A DNA stretch of 64,000 nucleotides from Prinia subflava. Its lineage: Eukaryota; Chordata; Aves; Passeriformes; Cisticolidae. How positions within the stretch are numbered: the first letter of the stretch is position 1; each line of letters opens with the position of its first letter. This document shows, piece after piece, positions 23,201-35,160 of this stretch. The position numbers and the translations under genes are program-made. Below the pieces are notes generated by a model. It saw only the letters and a list, made by a program, of their open reading frames with translations, had not been told where the DNA came from and ran no database searches. The DNA lies in assembly GCF_021018805.1 (NCBI RefSeq), contig NC_086283.1, forward strand, positions 56,844,705 to 56,908,704, written 5' to 3'.

Positions 23201-26200
23201 TAAAATTTTCATTTATTCGGTTGCTTGGTGATATAAATCAGGCTTAGAGAAAAAAAAAGAGATGGAATTCATGCAACTTCACACATTTAAAATTGTATGT
23301 TTGGTTGCTTTGTTTATAATCTGGGTAAGTAGTCTAAACCACTGTTTAAAGTGAACAAGAAACATAATATGGAATATTTCACAGTGTGCATACAAACACC
23401 TTGATAATCTGTGTGGACAATTTCAAAGCAATTAATGAACAAATGTTCTTGACTTTAGTCAGCTTTGATGAACTCTCTTTTATTAAAGCACTGATTAGTC
23501 CTGCTCTGGTGACAGGAGATAACTAGAAAAGGGCAGCTAGACCTTAAAGCATGAAAGGATCTGGAAAATCACATTGGAGGTTAGACCCAGGGAAAACCCC
23601 TAATTGGCTAGTTTGCATCCTATCAGCTCAATTACCGTCGGTGGTCTAGTAAGAATGCTGTCTGCTTCACACTACAAATGCTTTCAAGAAACAAATTGGA
23701 AAATGGTGCCAGGTATGCACACTGCAATTGTGCACACTTTTTGTCATTTGCTGGTGGAATGGCTTTGAATAAATGGTAGGGAACTCGACTGCCTAGTGAT
23801 GCATGCAGCACATTTAAATTAGTTTTGTTAACTAACTTGACTTGTACTTGCTGTGGAAGCTGGCAGAGAAATCATCACCTTTCCCACAAATTACTTTTGG
23901 CCAGCTTTGGTGCATGACTGTCAGTCCTGAATGACAATGTGTGTTTTGAAGGGCTGTGCATCATTCTGCTGGATTATAGAAATAGCAGGAGTTTTTTAAC
24001 AAGGCAGCAAAATGAAAAATGTGGTTGTTTTGATATTTGTTAGTTTGAATATGATGTGGACAGGTTCTGTGGACTCTGATCCTTAGGACTGTTCAGGTTT
24101 TGGACTATCATTGATAATATCTCTAATCTAATTTGTATGTGAGAACAAGGATTTAAACATTTCAAGCTTTTCTATCACCAAAAAAAGGGAAATAGAGGTA
24201 ACAATTCTTCTGCTCTCACAGACTGATGAAAAAATTATGAGACATTTGGATTTTCTAGTAATGGAGAACATATGACTTCCTGAGGATGCCTAGAGGGGTA
24301 TTTAGAGATACCAGAATTCCCAGGACTCCCTGGACCAGGACTCACGAAATTTTGTGCTCAGATGGATCTCTCTTTATCAGTTTTGTTATAATTTCAAATA
24401 CCTGCCGTATATTACCTTTTAAAAAACACTACAAAGGGTGATTGGGCAGCAATGTAGGTTTTACATCTGCACAGGCTATTTCCAACTATTTCTCTGGGGA
24501 GTAAATGCCATGTTTCTGACCTCACCTTACTTGACTCCTTTGCTTCACAACTGCCCTGCTCCTTGTCTAATTGTGTGCAAACTATTGGAGGAAAGGGAGA
24601 TTGTCATACTATTAGAATACTGTTTTAGGAGGAGTGAAGATTCTGTTCATGAAAACACTGTTACTGCAGACAGTTTATGTCCTACAACTTTACTGGTCAC
24701 TTTACTGGCATTTTCTCATGTTTTTGTGTAGCTCCAAAATTGTAAATTTGTGTTTGCATCCATGTTTGCATCCATATCCAATTGACCATATTGCACTGGG
24801 GAGTGATTCTCAAGTTTCTAGCTAACCTCCAGGAGCATTCTGTAATCCTAACTCTTTTGTGGGACTAGCTGGTAAATAGTTTCAGTGTTATTCTCTGTTG
24901 TCAGATCAAATCCACTAAAACTAGGAGACAGGCAGGATATTGTCCTTACTTTCTCTTTCAGAAGCCTTAGCCACTAGAAAATATTAATGACCTTGGTTTG
25001 CTCCACTAACCTGACTTAGGTTGGAGGATTTCTGATTGTGAAGTATGAAATACATGCATTTAGGAGACTCTGCATTTCTTTCTTTGTTCCCTTTGATCAA
25101 GGGAACACAGTAGTCAGCTGAATCCTGGCAGGTTTTTTGAGAAATCCTTGCCAATTCAGCTGCTCTAGCCATTAATAGCTGGATAGTTGTCATAAGGCAA
25201 CATGGAGTTAAACAAAAAGTCTTAAACTCTTTTTCTCGCTCTACCCGCAATCATCTGAGAAAGAAAAAATGGTGGAAGTTTCTTTTCCTGGGTGAAGCTT
25301 TAAACATTCACTGTCAAGGAGACAGTGAAAACTTTTTATCTTGGTGCATGTTTTCTAGATGATTTTTGAGGCAAAGACCTTTTTGAATATTGTCAGTTGA
25401 AAGAGTGGAGCATTAATCTACAGATATTACTTATCAGATTACACAGAGTACACTTGGATTTGATCATATAGATTACACTTGGATTTATTAAAGAAACACC
25501 CCAAAATATTTTGAAATAAATGTTTTGTCAAGCTTTCATAAAGGAGAGAAGTTTCATCTCAGTAATTCCTTCCTCAAAGTCAGCTGCTTTGCATGTTAAC
25601 TTATTTCATCTTATCCATTGTGCAGCAGTCTTTCTCATATGACTTCTCCTTGTGGTGCTAGTCATGTTGCCAGTACAATGTTCCCCCACCCCTTCATCCA
25701 GTCCTGGGAATTTCCCTTTCCAGCTTCCATGTAGAAACTTTGACTTCTTCTCTGTGCTCCAGAAGTACCATAACATATGGAGCTGCTTCTTTGGGATGTG
25801 ATATCCCAAAGCCATTGTTCTGCATACAGAGGTTTATGTCTAACCTAGCTGATGGACGCTCCTTAGATGACCCAGAAAAGAAGCCCACAGTAGACTTGGA
25901 AAGGAGGAAAGTCACAGTATTCACTCGCAGAATTTGCAGGCATTGAATTGGCTGGAGCTTTCTCTCATACCAACAGTTATGTGGAATTATGTGGAATTTA
26001 TTATGTGGAATTTGTCTTTTGGCTTGAGTCTTCAGCAGCATTTTGTCTGTCACAAATTTCAAATATGCCCCTCACACTATGGAATGGACTTTACATTCCT
26101 CTTTTAATTTTTTCTCCAGTCTTTTACGTGGACCTGCAGCAGCTGCTGTCCTGTACTTGGAAGTAATTTCCCACAGTTAATTTATAGGTGTCAAATACTT

Positions 26201-29103
26201 GCTGTTTAAGTCAGCATATAACCCTTCTTTATTGGCAGTGACAAGTGAGTGCACACTCACTAATTATCCCATTAACCTCAATAAAGAATCACTTCAATGA
26301 CACTAATTGTAGCAGGGGCAGATGGAAAACTGTATATTTTTGTGTTTAAGGCAAAGTGCCTCAGATTTTCATCTTGTTTGTCTCTTGTTTCTGAGGGAAT
26401 TTTGAAGGGTAAAATAGTTCTAAAGCATATTTATTTCAAAGAGCAGCCACACAGTGAATAGCGTCATTGTGTCAAAGTCTGGAAATCTTCAGGAAATCTT
26501 TGAGACACAGTAGTAATGTTTCTTCCATTACTTGAAAGCTCCTTAGAGAACCATTCAAAATTAGTATTTGTATAAATTATTAAAAAATAATCCTTTCATG
26601 GAGAAGTCTTTTAACTCAAGGTGTTCTATGTTTTTAATCCAAATTGAGGTTTTATTCCAGATCATTTAAAGACAAATGAAATGTTCTCCCCTTACATGCT
26701 ACCTGTTCTCACTTCTTCTGCTTGAAATGAGCTGTTTCCTTGCACAAAACCGATTTTCTGTCCTGAATGCAACTGCAGTGCTGGTAAAGCTGGGTGTTAG
26801 GTCGCCATCTAGTGATTTAAAATCACTGCAAAGCTTACCTGAAGATGCTTCACTAATGGCCAAGTCACGGTGTTGACTTGGCCCTTACCTGCCGGTGTAG
26901 TTGCTTATCCTGACATGTGGAATGTCTAACCAAAAGTGAGTCATTTCCTAGAATTTGAAAACAATTAATCTTTTCTCTGAAGTTAGGGTATTTCTGTAAA
27001 AAATGGACGCAAGTGGAGGGAGGAAATATGCCAGAAAGCCTTGAGTATAGATCTAAAAAAGTATCAATATATCATTTTAAAGAAGTATTGATTTGGTGTA
27101 CTGAAGCATAGCAGCACTAACTGGAAATTAACCTGTGCATTTTCAAGTAAGAGGTCTCCTCCATCCTATTTGATTTTTAACACAATCTGTGTTATCTGGT
27201 TTTGTATTCTATTCTTGTGTGGAATGCTCATATTCAGCAACAGTTAAGATGGCATGGGAAACAAATTCACAGTACGCTTTTAAAAAATAACGGAATTGCC
27301 TGGCCAGATCAAGGTTGCTTTTGGAGTTTACCAGTTATATAGTGAGCAACAGGGATGGTCATGTGTACATGGTCTTCACATTTGTAGAGGTGGGTAAAAT
27401 ATTATAGAAGACCAGTTTCTGCTTTTGATTTAGATGTGGTAGCACAGGTGAATAGGATGTTTTGGGGGCATTTCTTTGCTGAATACTTCAAAGCAAGCAA
27501 CAGGTGTTAAGCATATCTGATTTTCTGCTCTTATTATTCATAGATGTGCTGAATGGGCCAGGACATAATTTCTGATCAGAGATACCCATAGCCCTTTAAT
27601 TTCTTCCAACAGGATAATTTCTTACTCTTCATATCTCTCAGTGTTCTCTATCTGTTTATGTGTTGTGAGAACCATTTTCACTTGGAGGTGCCAACAGTGA
27701 ATTTTTTGTCAGCCTGTGGATAGCAGAGAGACTTTTGCTAAGATAATGTCCTAAAAATTTATGTCTTAAAGAAGTAAAATGGATGTGCCAGCCCTTCATT
27801 GTTTCTCGAGTCTCCTTTTTAATGGTAGGCTCAGTTAGCTGCAAATCTGTATAAGTATCAGTGACTGAAGTATCCTTCCTCATGAGTGCTAAACCAAGGT
27901 GCACTTATTTAATGTATCTTTTCTTTGGCATCAACAGAGGGCGAGATGGGCAATACTGCTTTCTGGCAGTACTATACAGAGAGATTCCTCCATCATTTGC
28001 TTTGGGTTCCCAGGAGCCAAAAGGCAAGAGTTAAAATATGAGTTCCTCTGTTTTCAGACTGGATGCTTTCAGTGGCAGCAAGTTAACTGCCCTCCGCCCA
28101 CCATCTCTCTCTCCTAGATCTGTATTTGGTCCATTTTCCTATTTACTCACTTCTGAAGTGATCTTTGAGGTACAGTTTGGGTTTAGCAGAGAGAAAGTTT
28201 CTTGTAGTGCTAGAAGATAAGACTTACCTGTAGTTGACTGCCTTTTAAACTTGATGCATATTTTTATGGAGTCAGAACAGTTTCTGAAAGCTTGCTTTAC
28301 ACAAATATATTCCTCAGCTTTGAGATAATCATTATATATCTTAGTTTACTAGATTTGCATCCTCTTTGATGACATAGCCATGTAATCTGATTTTTAAATT
28401 GAAATACTAGATTCTATATCTGCTTGTAAAAGTGGTGGGGAAACACTGATTGCAAAATACAGATGTGGAAGAATTTTTGGAAAGAAGTCAGTATAAATAT
28501 CTGCTTTTACAAGGTGGGGAAAGTGAGCTAATGGCACTGAGGATGTAATTTTTATGAGGTTCCATTGCAAGCCAGAAGAAGAGGCAGGAAATAAAAAGTT
28601 ATCAAATACTGAGGTGTTATCCTAGAGAACATATGAAAGGGAGCCGCACAAGCCATCTGGAAATTTAAATCTGGGGTTCCCTCTGTCCCGAGCAGTCTAT
28701 CAGTCTGTCCTTTCAATGAACAATAAGGAAAGTCTCCACTTCCTTGGGCACTAAGATGACTCTGTAAGTCACACACATCCCCATACGCTGAGACAGTTTG
28801 TCCCTAAGAGAACAGAACCTTTAAAACTCACAAATTAATTTTCTTTTTGTTTTATGTCTGTGCAAGGCTAATTGCTGATAAGCTGACTGCACTGGTGACT
28901 TGTATTATTGTGTGGGAGTCATAAATTTACCTTGATAACACACTGAGTAGAGAACAGAGACAGGTTTTTGTTCCTTGAGCTCTATAAGGGATTTAGAACT
29001 ATGCTATGTGACTTTATTATTTTGTCTTCAGGAATAAGTATCAGATAGATTGGGCTATGCATATATGGATTTAGTTCCTCCTCACATGAGAGATTAGGAA
29101 GTT
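23201..29103. other. Non-coding sequence with enhancer-like segments
   Basis: No gene is recognised in about 5.9 kb. The segment at about 23560-23930 has the low-repeat, TAATTG/TTTGCAT-bearing look of conserved non-coding DNA. A triplicated TTATGTGGAA unit lies at 25977-26012. A TACACTTGGATTT unit is duplicated around 25450-25486. An 8-bp inverted repeat, AGTGAGTG/CACTCACT, lies near 26244-26261. Confidence 0.45.
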
Positions 29104-29109
29104 ATCCTG

Positions 29110-29698
29110 TGTGACAATTCTGTCTTCTTTTCTCTGCCAAGGTCAGGATTAATACACAGGAAATGTAGGTTTCGTGTTCAGACTTGGATGTTTATTATTT
29201 CTTATCTATTTACAGACTCACAAGCCATGAGTTCTAACTAGCAAGTTAAAGAAGTGAGGTAAAATGGAGTGCCTCTAACCCTTTCCAAGGTTGTTTAAGC
29301 AATAATCACCCAATAATGAGATGACACCTATATTATTTAGAGTTTTAACCCAAAAATGACCACCCAAGGCCTGCAATGTGGACCTTTTTCACCCAATTAC
29401 AGAAAACCACCAAAACCCATGAAAAAGAAGGAAGAAGAACATGAAGAGCAAATACCCAGACAATGCCCAAAGTCCTCCTTCTTAACTCACATGTATTACT
29501 ATATACTAAAATTTTAAATCTAAATTTTTCACCCAGTGAAATCACACAATACTGTTCAAACGACACACCCCAAACCCCCATGCTAGCACTCAATCTCGGA
29601 ACTTTTTCCAAGGCCTCAAGTCAAGTGTGGTGCTTACTTGAGGGTCAGCACCTTTTAACACAGAAAGCCTGAAATTCTCAGCCCTCAAGGTTCCAAAA
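29110..29698 (-). mobile_element. LTR-like element, minus orientation, probable
   Basis: The plus strand begins TGACAATTC. A complement AATAAA (TTTATT at 29191-29196) lies about 80 bases in, so the minus strand has the poly(A) signal near its 3' end as an LTR should. The C/A-rich plus strand between 29350 and 29700 has the texture of songbird LTR U3/R sequence. ATCCTG occurs at 29104-29109 and 29699-29704, a possible 6-bp target-site duplication. However, the right end reads CCAAAA rather than CA, so either the end has mutated or the limits are slightly wrong. No internal genes are seen. Confidence 0.55.
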
Positions 29699-29704
29699 AT
29701 CCTG

Positions 29705-30120
29705 ACTTTGGATGCTAGTAATGGTAGAAAGATATTGATAAAGTTTCTTTCACAGCATGATGAAGGTCACAGACAGTAGAAGACAACACTGATGACTGCA
29801 GTCTTTCTAGATATCATCTGTTTTTTGCTATGAAGCTTAAGGACCTGCAGGAAGTCCAGCTCAACTGAAGATTACTTTTCTGTCTGAAAAACTGCATTTC
29901 TTTCCTGTTCAGAGGCAGGACTGCAGACAGCTCTTCTCTCCATTATACTCTCCACTGAAGCTCATTAATCTTTTGTCTGTAGTTTCTGTCTTTCCTCAGC
30001 TGTGTATTTTGGATTCTTTCTTTCCTGTTGCCCTATGAAATCAGTAGGTCTCTGTACTTACTACTAGCCATGAATTATGTGAGACGGACTCATGGATTGG
30101 TTCAAAATTTCTTCAAAAAT
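29705..30120. other. Non-coding sequence between two repeats
   Basis: About 415 bases of T/C-rich unique-looking sequence separating the LTR-like element from the CR1. Nothing recognisable. Confidence 0.5.
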
Positions 30121-30604
30121 AATAGAATCGTTTCACAGAAGCATAGAATCAAAGAATCATTTAGGTTGGGAAAGCCCTTTGGGATCATTGAGTCCAAGCA
30201 TTAAACCAACACTGCTAAGTCCACCACTAAACCATGTCCCTCGATGCCATATCCACATGTCTTTCAAATGCCTCCAGGAACAGTGGCTCCACCACCTCTT
30301 TGGGCAACCTGTTCCAGTGATTAACTATTCTTTCAGTGAAGAAATTTCTCCTAGTATTCAAACTGTACCTCCTGTGGTGCATCTTGAGGCCATTTCTCCT
30401 GTTCTATGATTAATTTCATAGGAAAAGAGGCCAACACCACCTTGCTACACCCTCCTTTCTGGAGGTTGTAGAGAGTGATAAAGACCTCCCTGCGCCTCCT
30501 TTTCTCCAGGCTAAATACCCCCTACTACCTCAGCCAACTCTCCTAATACTTGTGTTCTAGACTCTTTCTAGATGCTTAATTAATCTTCTTTTGACACAGT
30601 CCAG
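30121..30604 (-). mobile_element. CR1 LINE, 5'-truncated, minus orientation
   Basis: The plus strand begins with the complement of the CR1 3' terminus (AGAATC and CATAGAATC repeats, then ATTTAGGTTGGGAAAG). It then runs backwards through the 3' part of ORF2. The plus strand shows AAGTCCACCACTAAACCATG, CAGTGGCTCCACCACCTC, TTTCAGTGAAGAAATTTCTC and CCTTTTCTCCAGGCTAAA, all hallmark CR1 antisense blocks in the right order. It ends near the antisense of the VQRR segment. About 485 bases are left. It is divergent, with stops and indels, and is not functional. Confidence 0.95.
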
Positions 30605-31379
30605 TAGGTCTTTGTACTTCTGGTGCATTACTAATGTCTAAAAATGCAGAGGACTTGAGCCTTTTCCTGATTTTGAGGCATTCTTAAAGACTGTGGAATG
30701 ATTTCTGTAGGAGTTCTCCAGCACTGAATATTATGCTTGGCCAGCCATTTTTAGAGAAACAGATTGATGTTTGGCAGCATTATTTTGCCCTATCTTTTCA
30801 CAAATTATTTAGAATATTTTAGAGCTCTAAAGAAAAGACTTAAGAACTTACCTTGCAGTCAAGTTGAGGTGGAGTTAGCCTGCGTGGTTTAAAAGCTGTT
30901 GCAAGGCAGGGATGGAACACATTTAATTTTCTTTGGAATCCCTGCTAAAAAGTAAAGTACATTTATGGTCCTATGCTGTTGTACAAAAGCAAATTTGTAT
31001 GGTTATCTTTCATTGTCCACACGGAAATGTTCTAGCAGATCTTTGTATTTCTAAGCCAACATCAGATTGACTATTGCTACATTTCAAGGTCCTGTAAGAG
31101 AAAGAAATATCTTATTTCCTGGTGCTGAAATTGGTATTCCTATAACACCTTTGGACTTATTCTTCTTATAAGGTATGTGGTATTAGCTGGAGTAAGACAT
31201 TACTCTGTAAACTCTGTAAACAGCTTAAGTTCAAAGGAATGAAGAAATAAACAGCAATGCCTTATTTTCCCAAAAAGGGAAAGGAGCATCATAGTGGTTT
31301 CAGGTTCACCAATCTCTGTTTCCCAAATTATGTGTAGAGGTTTGAGTGCCTACTAGAATTATTTACTCTTTTCTTCTAG
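30605..31379. other. Non-coding sequence, no gene seen
   Basis: Unremarkable AT-rich sequence. Its last bases form a pyrimidine tract ending TTTTCTTCTAG directly before the gag-like fragment. That tract could be a chance splice-acceptor match. Confidence 0.5.
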
Positions 31380-32118
31380 CAGATAGAGGCAGGGGGCCAG
31401 GGAGATAAATCAGCAGCTACCACAGTCACTCAGGGTGCAACCAACACCCCAGCTACTCAGGTTGTAGCTAGCCAGTAGCTCAACCGGATAGTGAGCCTCA
31501 ACCAATGGCTGTTGCTACTAGCCTGAGAAGTGGAAAGCACAAAGACAAGACCGATCGAGAAGTGGATTATGATGATGATGATGCAGGAGAAGGACCCTCA
31601 ATGCCTCCTGACACAAGATCAGAAGCCAAAGCAGGTGACACAAGATCGGGAGCCACTACTGAGTCCTTTTCCCTGAAGGACCTTTGTGGCCTAAGAATGG
31701 ATTACACTCAACGACCTGATGAATCTATAATTAATTGGTTAGTCTGTCTTTGGGATGCTGCAGGCAAGGCTACAATTTTGGATGGCACTGAAGCGAGGCA
31801 TTTGGGATCCCTGCCACATGATCCAGTTTCTGACCAAGGAATGATGAGGGGGGGCTAACCCTCACAATCTCTGGGAACGGGTCCTGGGACGTGTGGCACA
31901 AAGATATCTGTGTGCAGATGATCTCCATATGCAGTAAACCCAGTGGAAGACCACAGAACAAAGGATTCCATATTTAAGAGAAATGGCAGTGGCAGATTGA
32001 ACACCTTGTTAAGCAATTGAACACCTTGTCTGGACTATCAGAGAACCCATCTGCAGTAGGACTCCTGAAGGGGGAAAAGCAGCGAGTGACAATTGCCACT
32101 TCAACAGTAGCAATCTTC
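31380..32118 (+). pseudogene. Decayed ERVL-type gag fragment
   Basis: An open frame at 31505-31858 (117 codons) has an acidic run of four D, then a segment with LCGLRMDYTQRPDES, WLVCLWDAAGKA and TEARHLGSLPHDP. This resembles gag of avian ERVL-type endogenous retroviruses, as I know them from bird genomes. Just after a run of seven G around 31850-31856 the frame is lost. The similarity continues in another frame (LWERVLGRVAQRY, then a stop near 31935), and in a third frame to about 32118. Similar sequence also seems to extend left of the first ATG to about 31380. Frameshifts, stops and missing pieces make it a pseudogene. No LTR, pol or env adjoins it, so it is an isolated internal remnant. 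Confidence 0.75.
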
Positions 32119-34789
32119 ATTTGAAGATTCAAAGGAAGCACTTCATTGAGGGATTTTCTGATCAGCAAATAAAACAAATTATTGCACGATCTCTAATGGG
32201 GCCTTGTTTTACAGCAGTAGCAGTGCCTTTAAAGTACTTGATGACCTTTGCTTTGCTGTTAATTTCACCTGAGACCGTAAGCAATATTTTTAAAAGGTCC
32301 ATCCATGATGGATAGTTCTGTCTTGAGCAGTTCCACTCAGTAGTCTAGCAACCATTGGACATTTTGCCTTTGTGTACATTGGATCATGATGCATGAAGGT
32401 GATTCTTGGAACCTTGCAATGTAAGCACCCAATACATTAATTTTGAGAGGTGTGGATCCTTTCTGCTCCATTGACTATTCCATGAAATTAGCTGTTAAAA
32501 GTAAGACTTTCAGGGCAGGTCACTTTGTATCAGAAGAGAATGTTCCCTTTGGCCATTTGTAAACCTTAACATTTTTTGGGGTGATATTGAGAGTCACTAG
32601 GCACTACCAAATGAAATAGAATTGTAAGAATGTTATTTCCTGTGGTAATGTGGCTTTTGGCAATTGGCATTGCTTTTGATTCATATTAAATGAGCATCAT
32701 GTTTCATGCCTAATAATGGTGAAATTATTGTAATTTCCACAAAACTTTGGTTTATCTATTTACAATGGTCTGCTATTCATGTTTGGAGTCCTTTTCACTT
32801 GGGAAATATGGTAACAATGGCATGCAGTGAAGAACTGCTTGATGCACCATTATATCACAAGAATTTGCAGTGCAAAAGATTGTATGGTATGCCTGTTACA
32901 GAAACTCATATACTGAGGCTCCTGTCAGTCAGAATTCCACTGAATATGATGATCTAAAAATGTATGTCATAAGGGATGGTCTGGTTGAAATGGGATTTTG
33001 TTAAGTATGACAATGTGAAGGGAAGTAGGAGGTCGTGAGAGAAGTCTGCCACAGAAATTGCTCTCTCCCTCTCCCTCTCCCTGCTCCTTTTTATTCCCAA
33101 TACATTATAATTTTTTTCTCCAAATGCACGAATTCGTCAGTCTATGTTGGTCAACTACATCAAGAAGGAAGGTTGTAAAAAGAAAAAATAACACACGACT
33201 TCTTGGTGTCTTAGAAATCATTATAATGCACAAAAATAGTGAGTAAGGAGCTGGTATACAAGAGTAAAGGGATTTGTAACAAAACGTAAGTAACATCCTA
33301 ATTTTTTTTAAAAAAAGAGAAAGACAGAAGTGCACAATTAGTAAACTGCAGGCAAAACAGATCTGAATTATTATATTATTCATTAATCACCAGGATTTTG
33401 CAAGCGGTTCTTTAATCAAGGCATTTTTGGTTTAAGTCTAGCAGATGATATATCTTGTAGTTCACAGTAAGAGATTGGCCATTATCTTGAGCAACCTGTT
33501 CTGAAGACATTTGGAGTTAATATAAATGACTAGAGTTTGATTTTCATGTGGGAATTTTTTGTGTCCAGCTAAGGTTGCACCAGCACTGTCAGAGAGATCA
33601 GACTTGATTCCTCAAAAGTTATCCGTGAGTAAAAGTGAGATCAGAGCTCTAGGGAGAGGTAAAACTCTAATTGGAACGAATGGCTGTCTGTCTGAGGCCA
33701 TCACAACTGTGAGACCCTCTCTGCAATGCTCTGGAAAATTTATTTGTCTCAGATATCAGATTATCTGTTTGCAAATGAGATCAACTATCATGAAATATGA
33801 TGGGGAGGTGGAGTCAGAAACCAAAGTGGTATCATCTACTTAGGTCAGTGTACCTAATAGAACGTAATACCACTTTCTGTAAATATTGAGATCACTACAC
33901 CAGCAGTGTTACAAAACGGAGTTTAGGGTAGACATACTTAAAAGCAATCAAATCCCATTTTAAAATGTGTGTTGGTAGTAGCACTTCTCTGGAACTCCTC
34001 TGCTGCTCTTCAAAATACATTGTAAAATTTTATTCAGTACAACTGACTAGCAAATGTAAGTAATTGATGACAATGGAATCTCAAAACCAGAAAGTTTAAA
34101 TGTTTTGAATTTTCTTAGCTTACGTCACACTGTAGAGGGGCTTCCATTGTCTGGTAATTTAGATTTTATGTTGGCCAAGTAACTGCACTTCAACATGCAC
34201 TTTGATTTGGTACTCTGTAAATTTGCTGTCTTTCTGGCTCTGTGCTTAGGGGAGAGCTGTTGTGCTGGATCTGACTCCAAGGATGCTTCCAAGTACTGCA
34301 GGTTTCTCTCAGTTCACAGGAAACATTTGAGTTAAGGTGTTGAAGGGACTAATTGTGGGACATCAGCGAGAGAAGTGTCCCATATTAAGCGTGCTGTGAG
34401 ATCACTACAGGGCTAAGCACACCCAGCTGCCCACACTGTGCCACCCCTGCCCTCACCTGGAGGGCATTGCCAGAGCTACAACCCACACCTGCAGCAATAC
34501 CAGGGTGCCAGCACAGATTCACTTTCCAGAAGTGTTGTTTTCCAACACAGAACATTTCCGGTGAGTTCCGCCCTGTGAGTGGAATCTATGCTGAATTTGT
34601 AAGTAAGGAGCATACAAAGGCCCTTTGAGTTGGACTGAAAAAATCCTCCCTCCTAAGCTTCTTTTCCCAACAGTCCTGCCAGGGCAGATGGAGGCAGCCT
34701 AGGGTGACTCTGTAAGTGCATCCTTTGGTCTTTTGCTTGTTGCTCCCCACGGTTAGCTCTCACACGGTCTCGCAGCCTGCCAGCTCTCC
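32119..34789. other. Non-coding sequence, no gene seen
   Basis: Possible further provirus-derived sequence just after 32118 is not recognisable. A pyrimidine-rich CTCTCC tract lies at about 33060-33085. The rest is AT-rich until composition rises from about 34.4 kb. Confidence 0.45.
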
Positions 34790-34885
34790 ACGGCAAGGAG
34801 AAGGTCAGGTGTGCCCGTAGGTGCCTGTGGGCTGTCTCCCCGGGCCACAGTGTGGCCGGTAGATGGCATCAGCAGCCCGGGCGGG

Positions 34886-34942
34886 CTCCGGCATCCCGGC
34901 ACAGCTCCAGCATCCCGGCACAGCTCCAGGATCCCGGCATGG
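34886..34942. repeat. 19-bp minisatellite, three units
   Basis: Units at 34886-34904, 34905-34923 and 34924-34942 follow CTCCRGSATCCCGGCAYRG with two to four differences between copies. A partial fourth unit (CTCC) follows. Confidence 0.9.
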
Positions 34943-34945
34943 CTC

Positions 34946-34970
34946 CTGCGCTGCGCTGCGCTGCGCTGCG
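34946..34970. repeat. (CTGCG)5 microsatellite
   Basis: Five perfect CTGCG units in tandem, followed by a partial CTG. Located inside the CpG-rich island. Confidence 0.95.
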
Positions 34971-35160
34971 CTGGACCCCGGGGCTCGCCGCGCTGCCTGC
35001 ACACATGGGCACACTGCGGGCTGCCCCGCAGCCCGCACACTGCACACAGAGGGCTTCTGAGCCCACCTCGGTTGTGCTGGGTTCAACCTGACACCTGCTG
35101 GCACGACTGGTACCGCTCCAGGCGTTTTGGAAGGGTCACGACTTGGAAAGCATCAGCATG

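Larger units (their letters stand above)
34790..35160. promoter_or_regulatory. CpG-rich island without a recognised gene
   Basis: Some 370 bases packed with CpG (CCCGGG, GCGGGCTCCGGC, CTCGCCGCG, GCGTT) in a window where CpG is otherwise scarce. Bird promoters often lie in such islands, so a lncRNA or alternative first exon is possible. However, I see no convincing TATA box, exon or donor inside it. Two small GC-rich tandem repeats account for part of the CpG content. Frames of 65 to 133 codons on both strands follow from this composition and show no domain. A GC-rich LTR fragment is an alternative. Confidence 0.4.
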
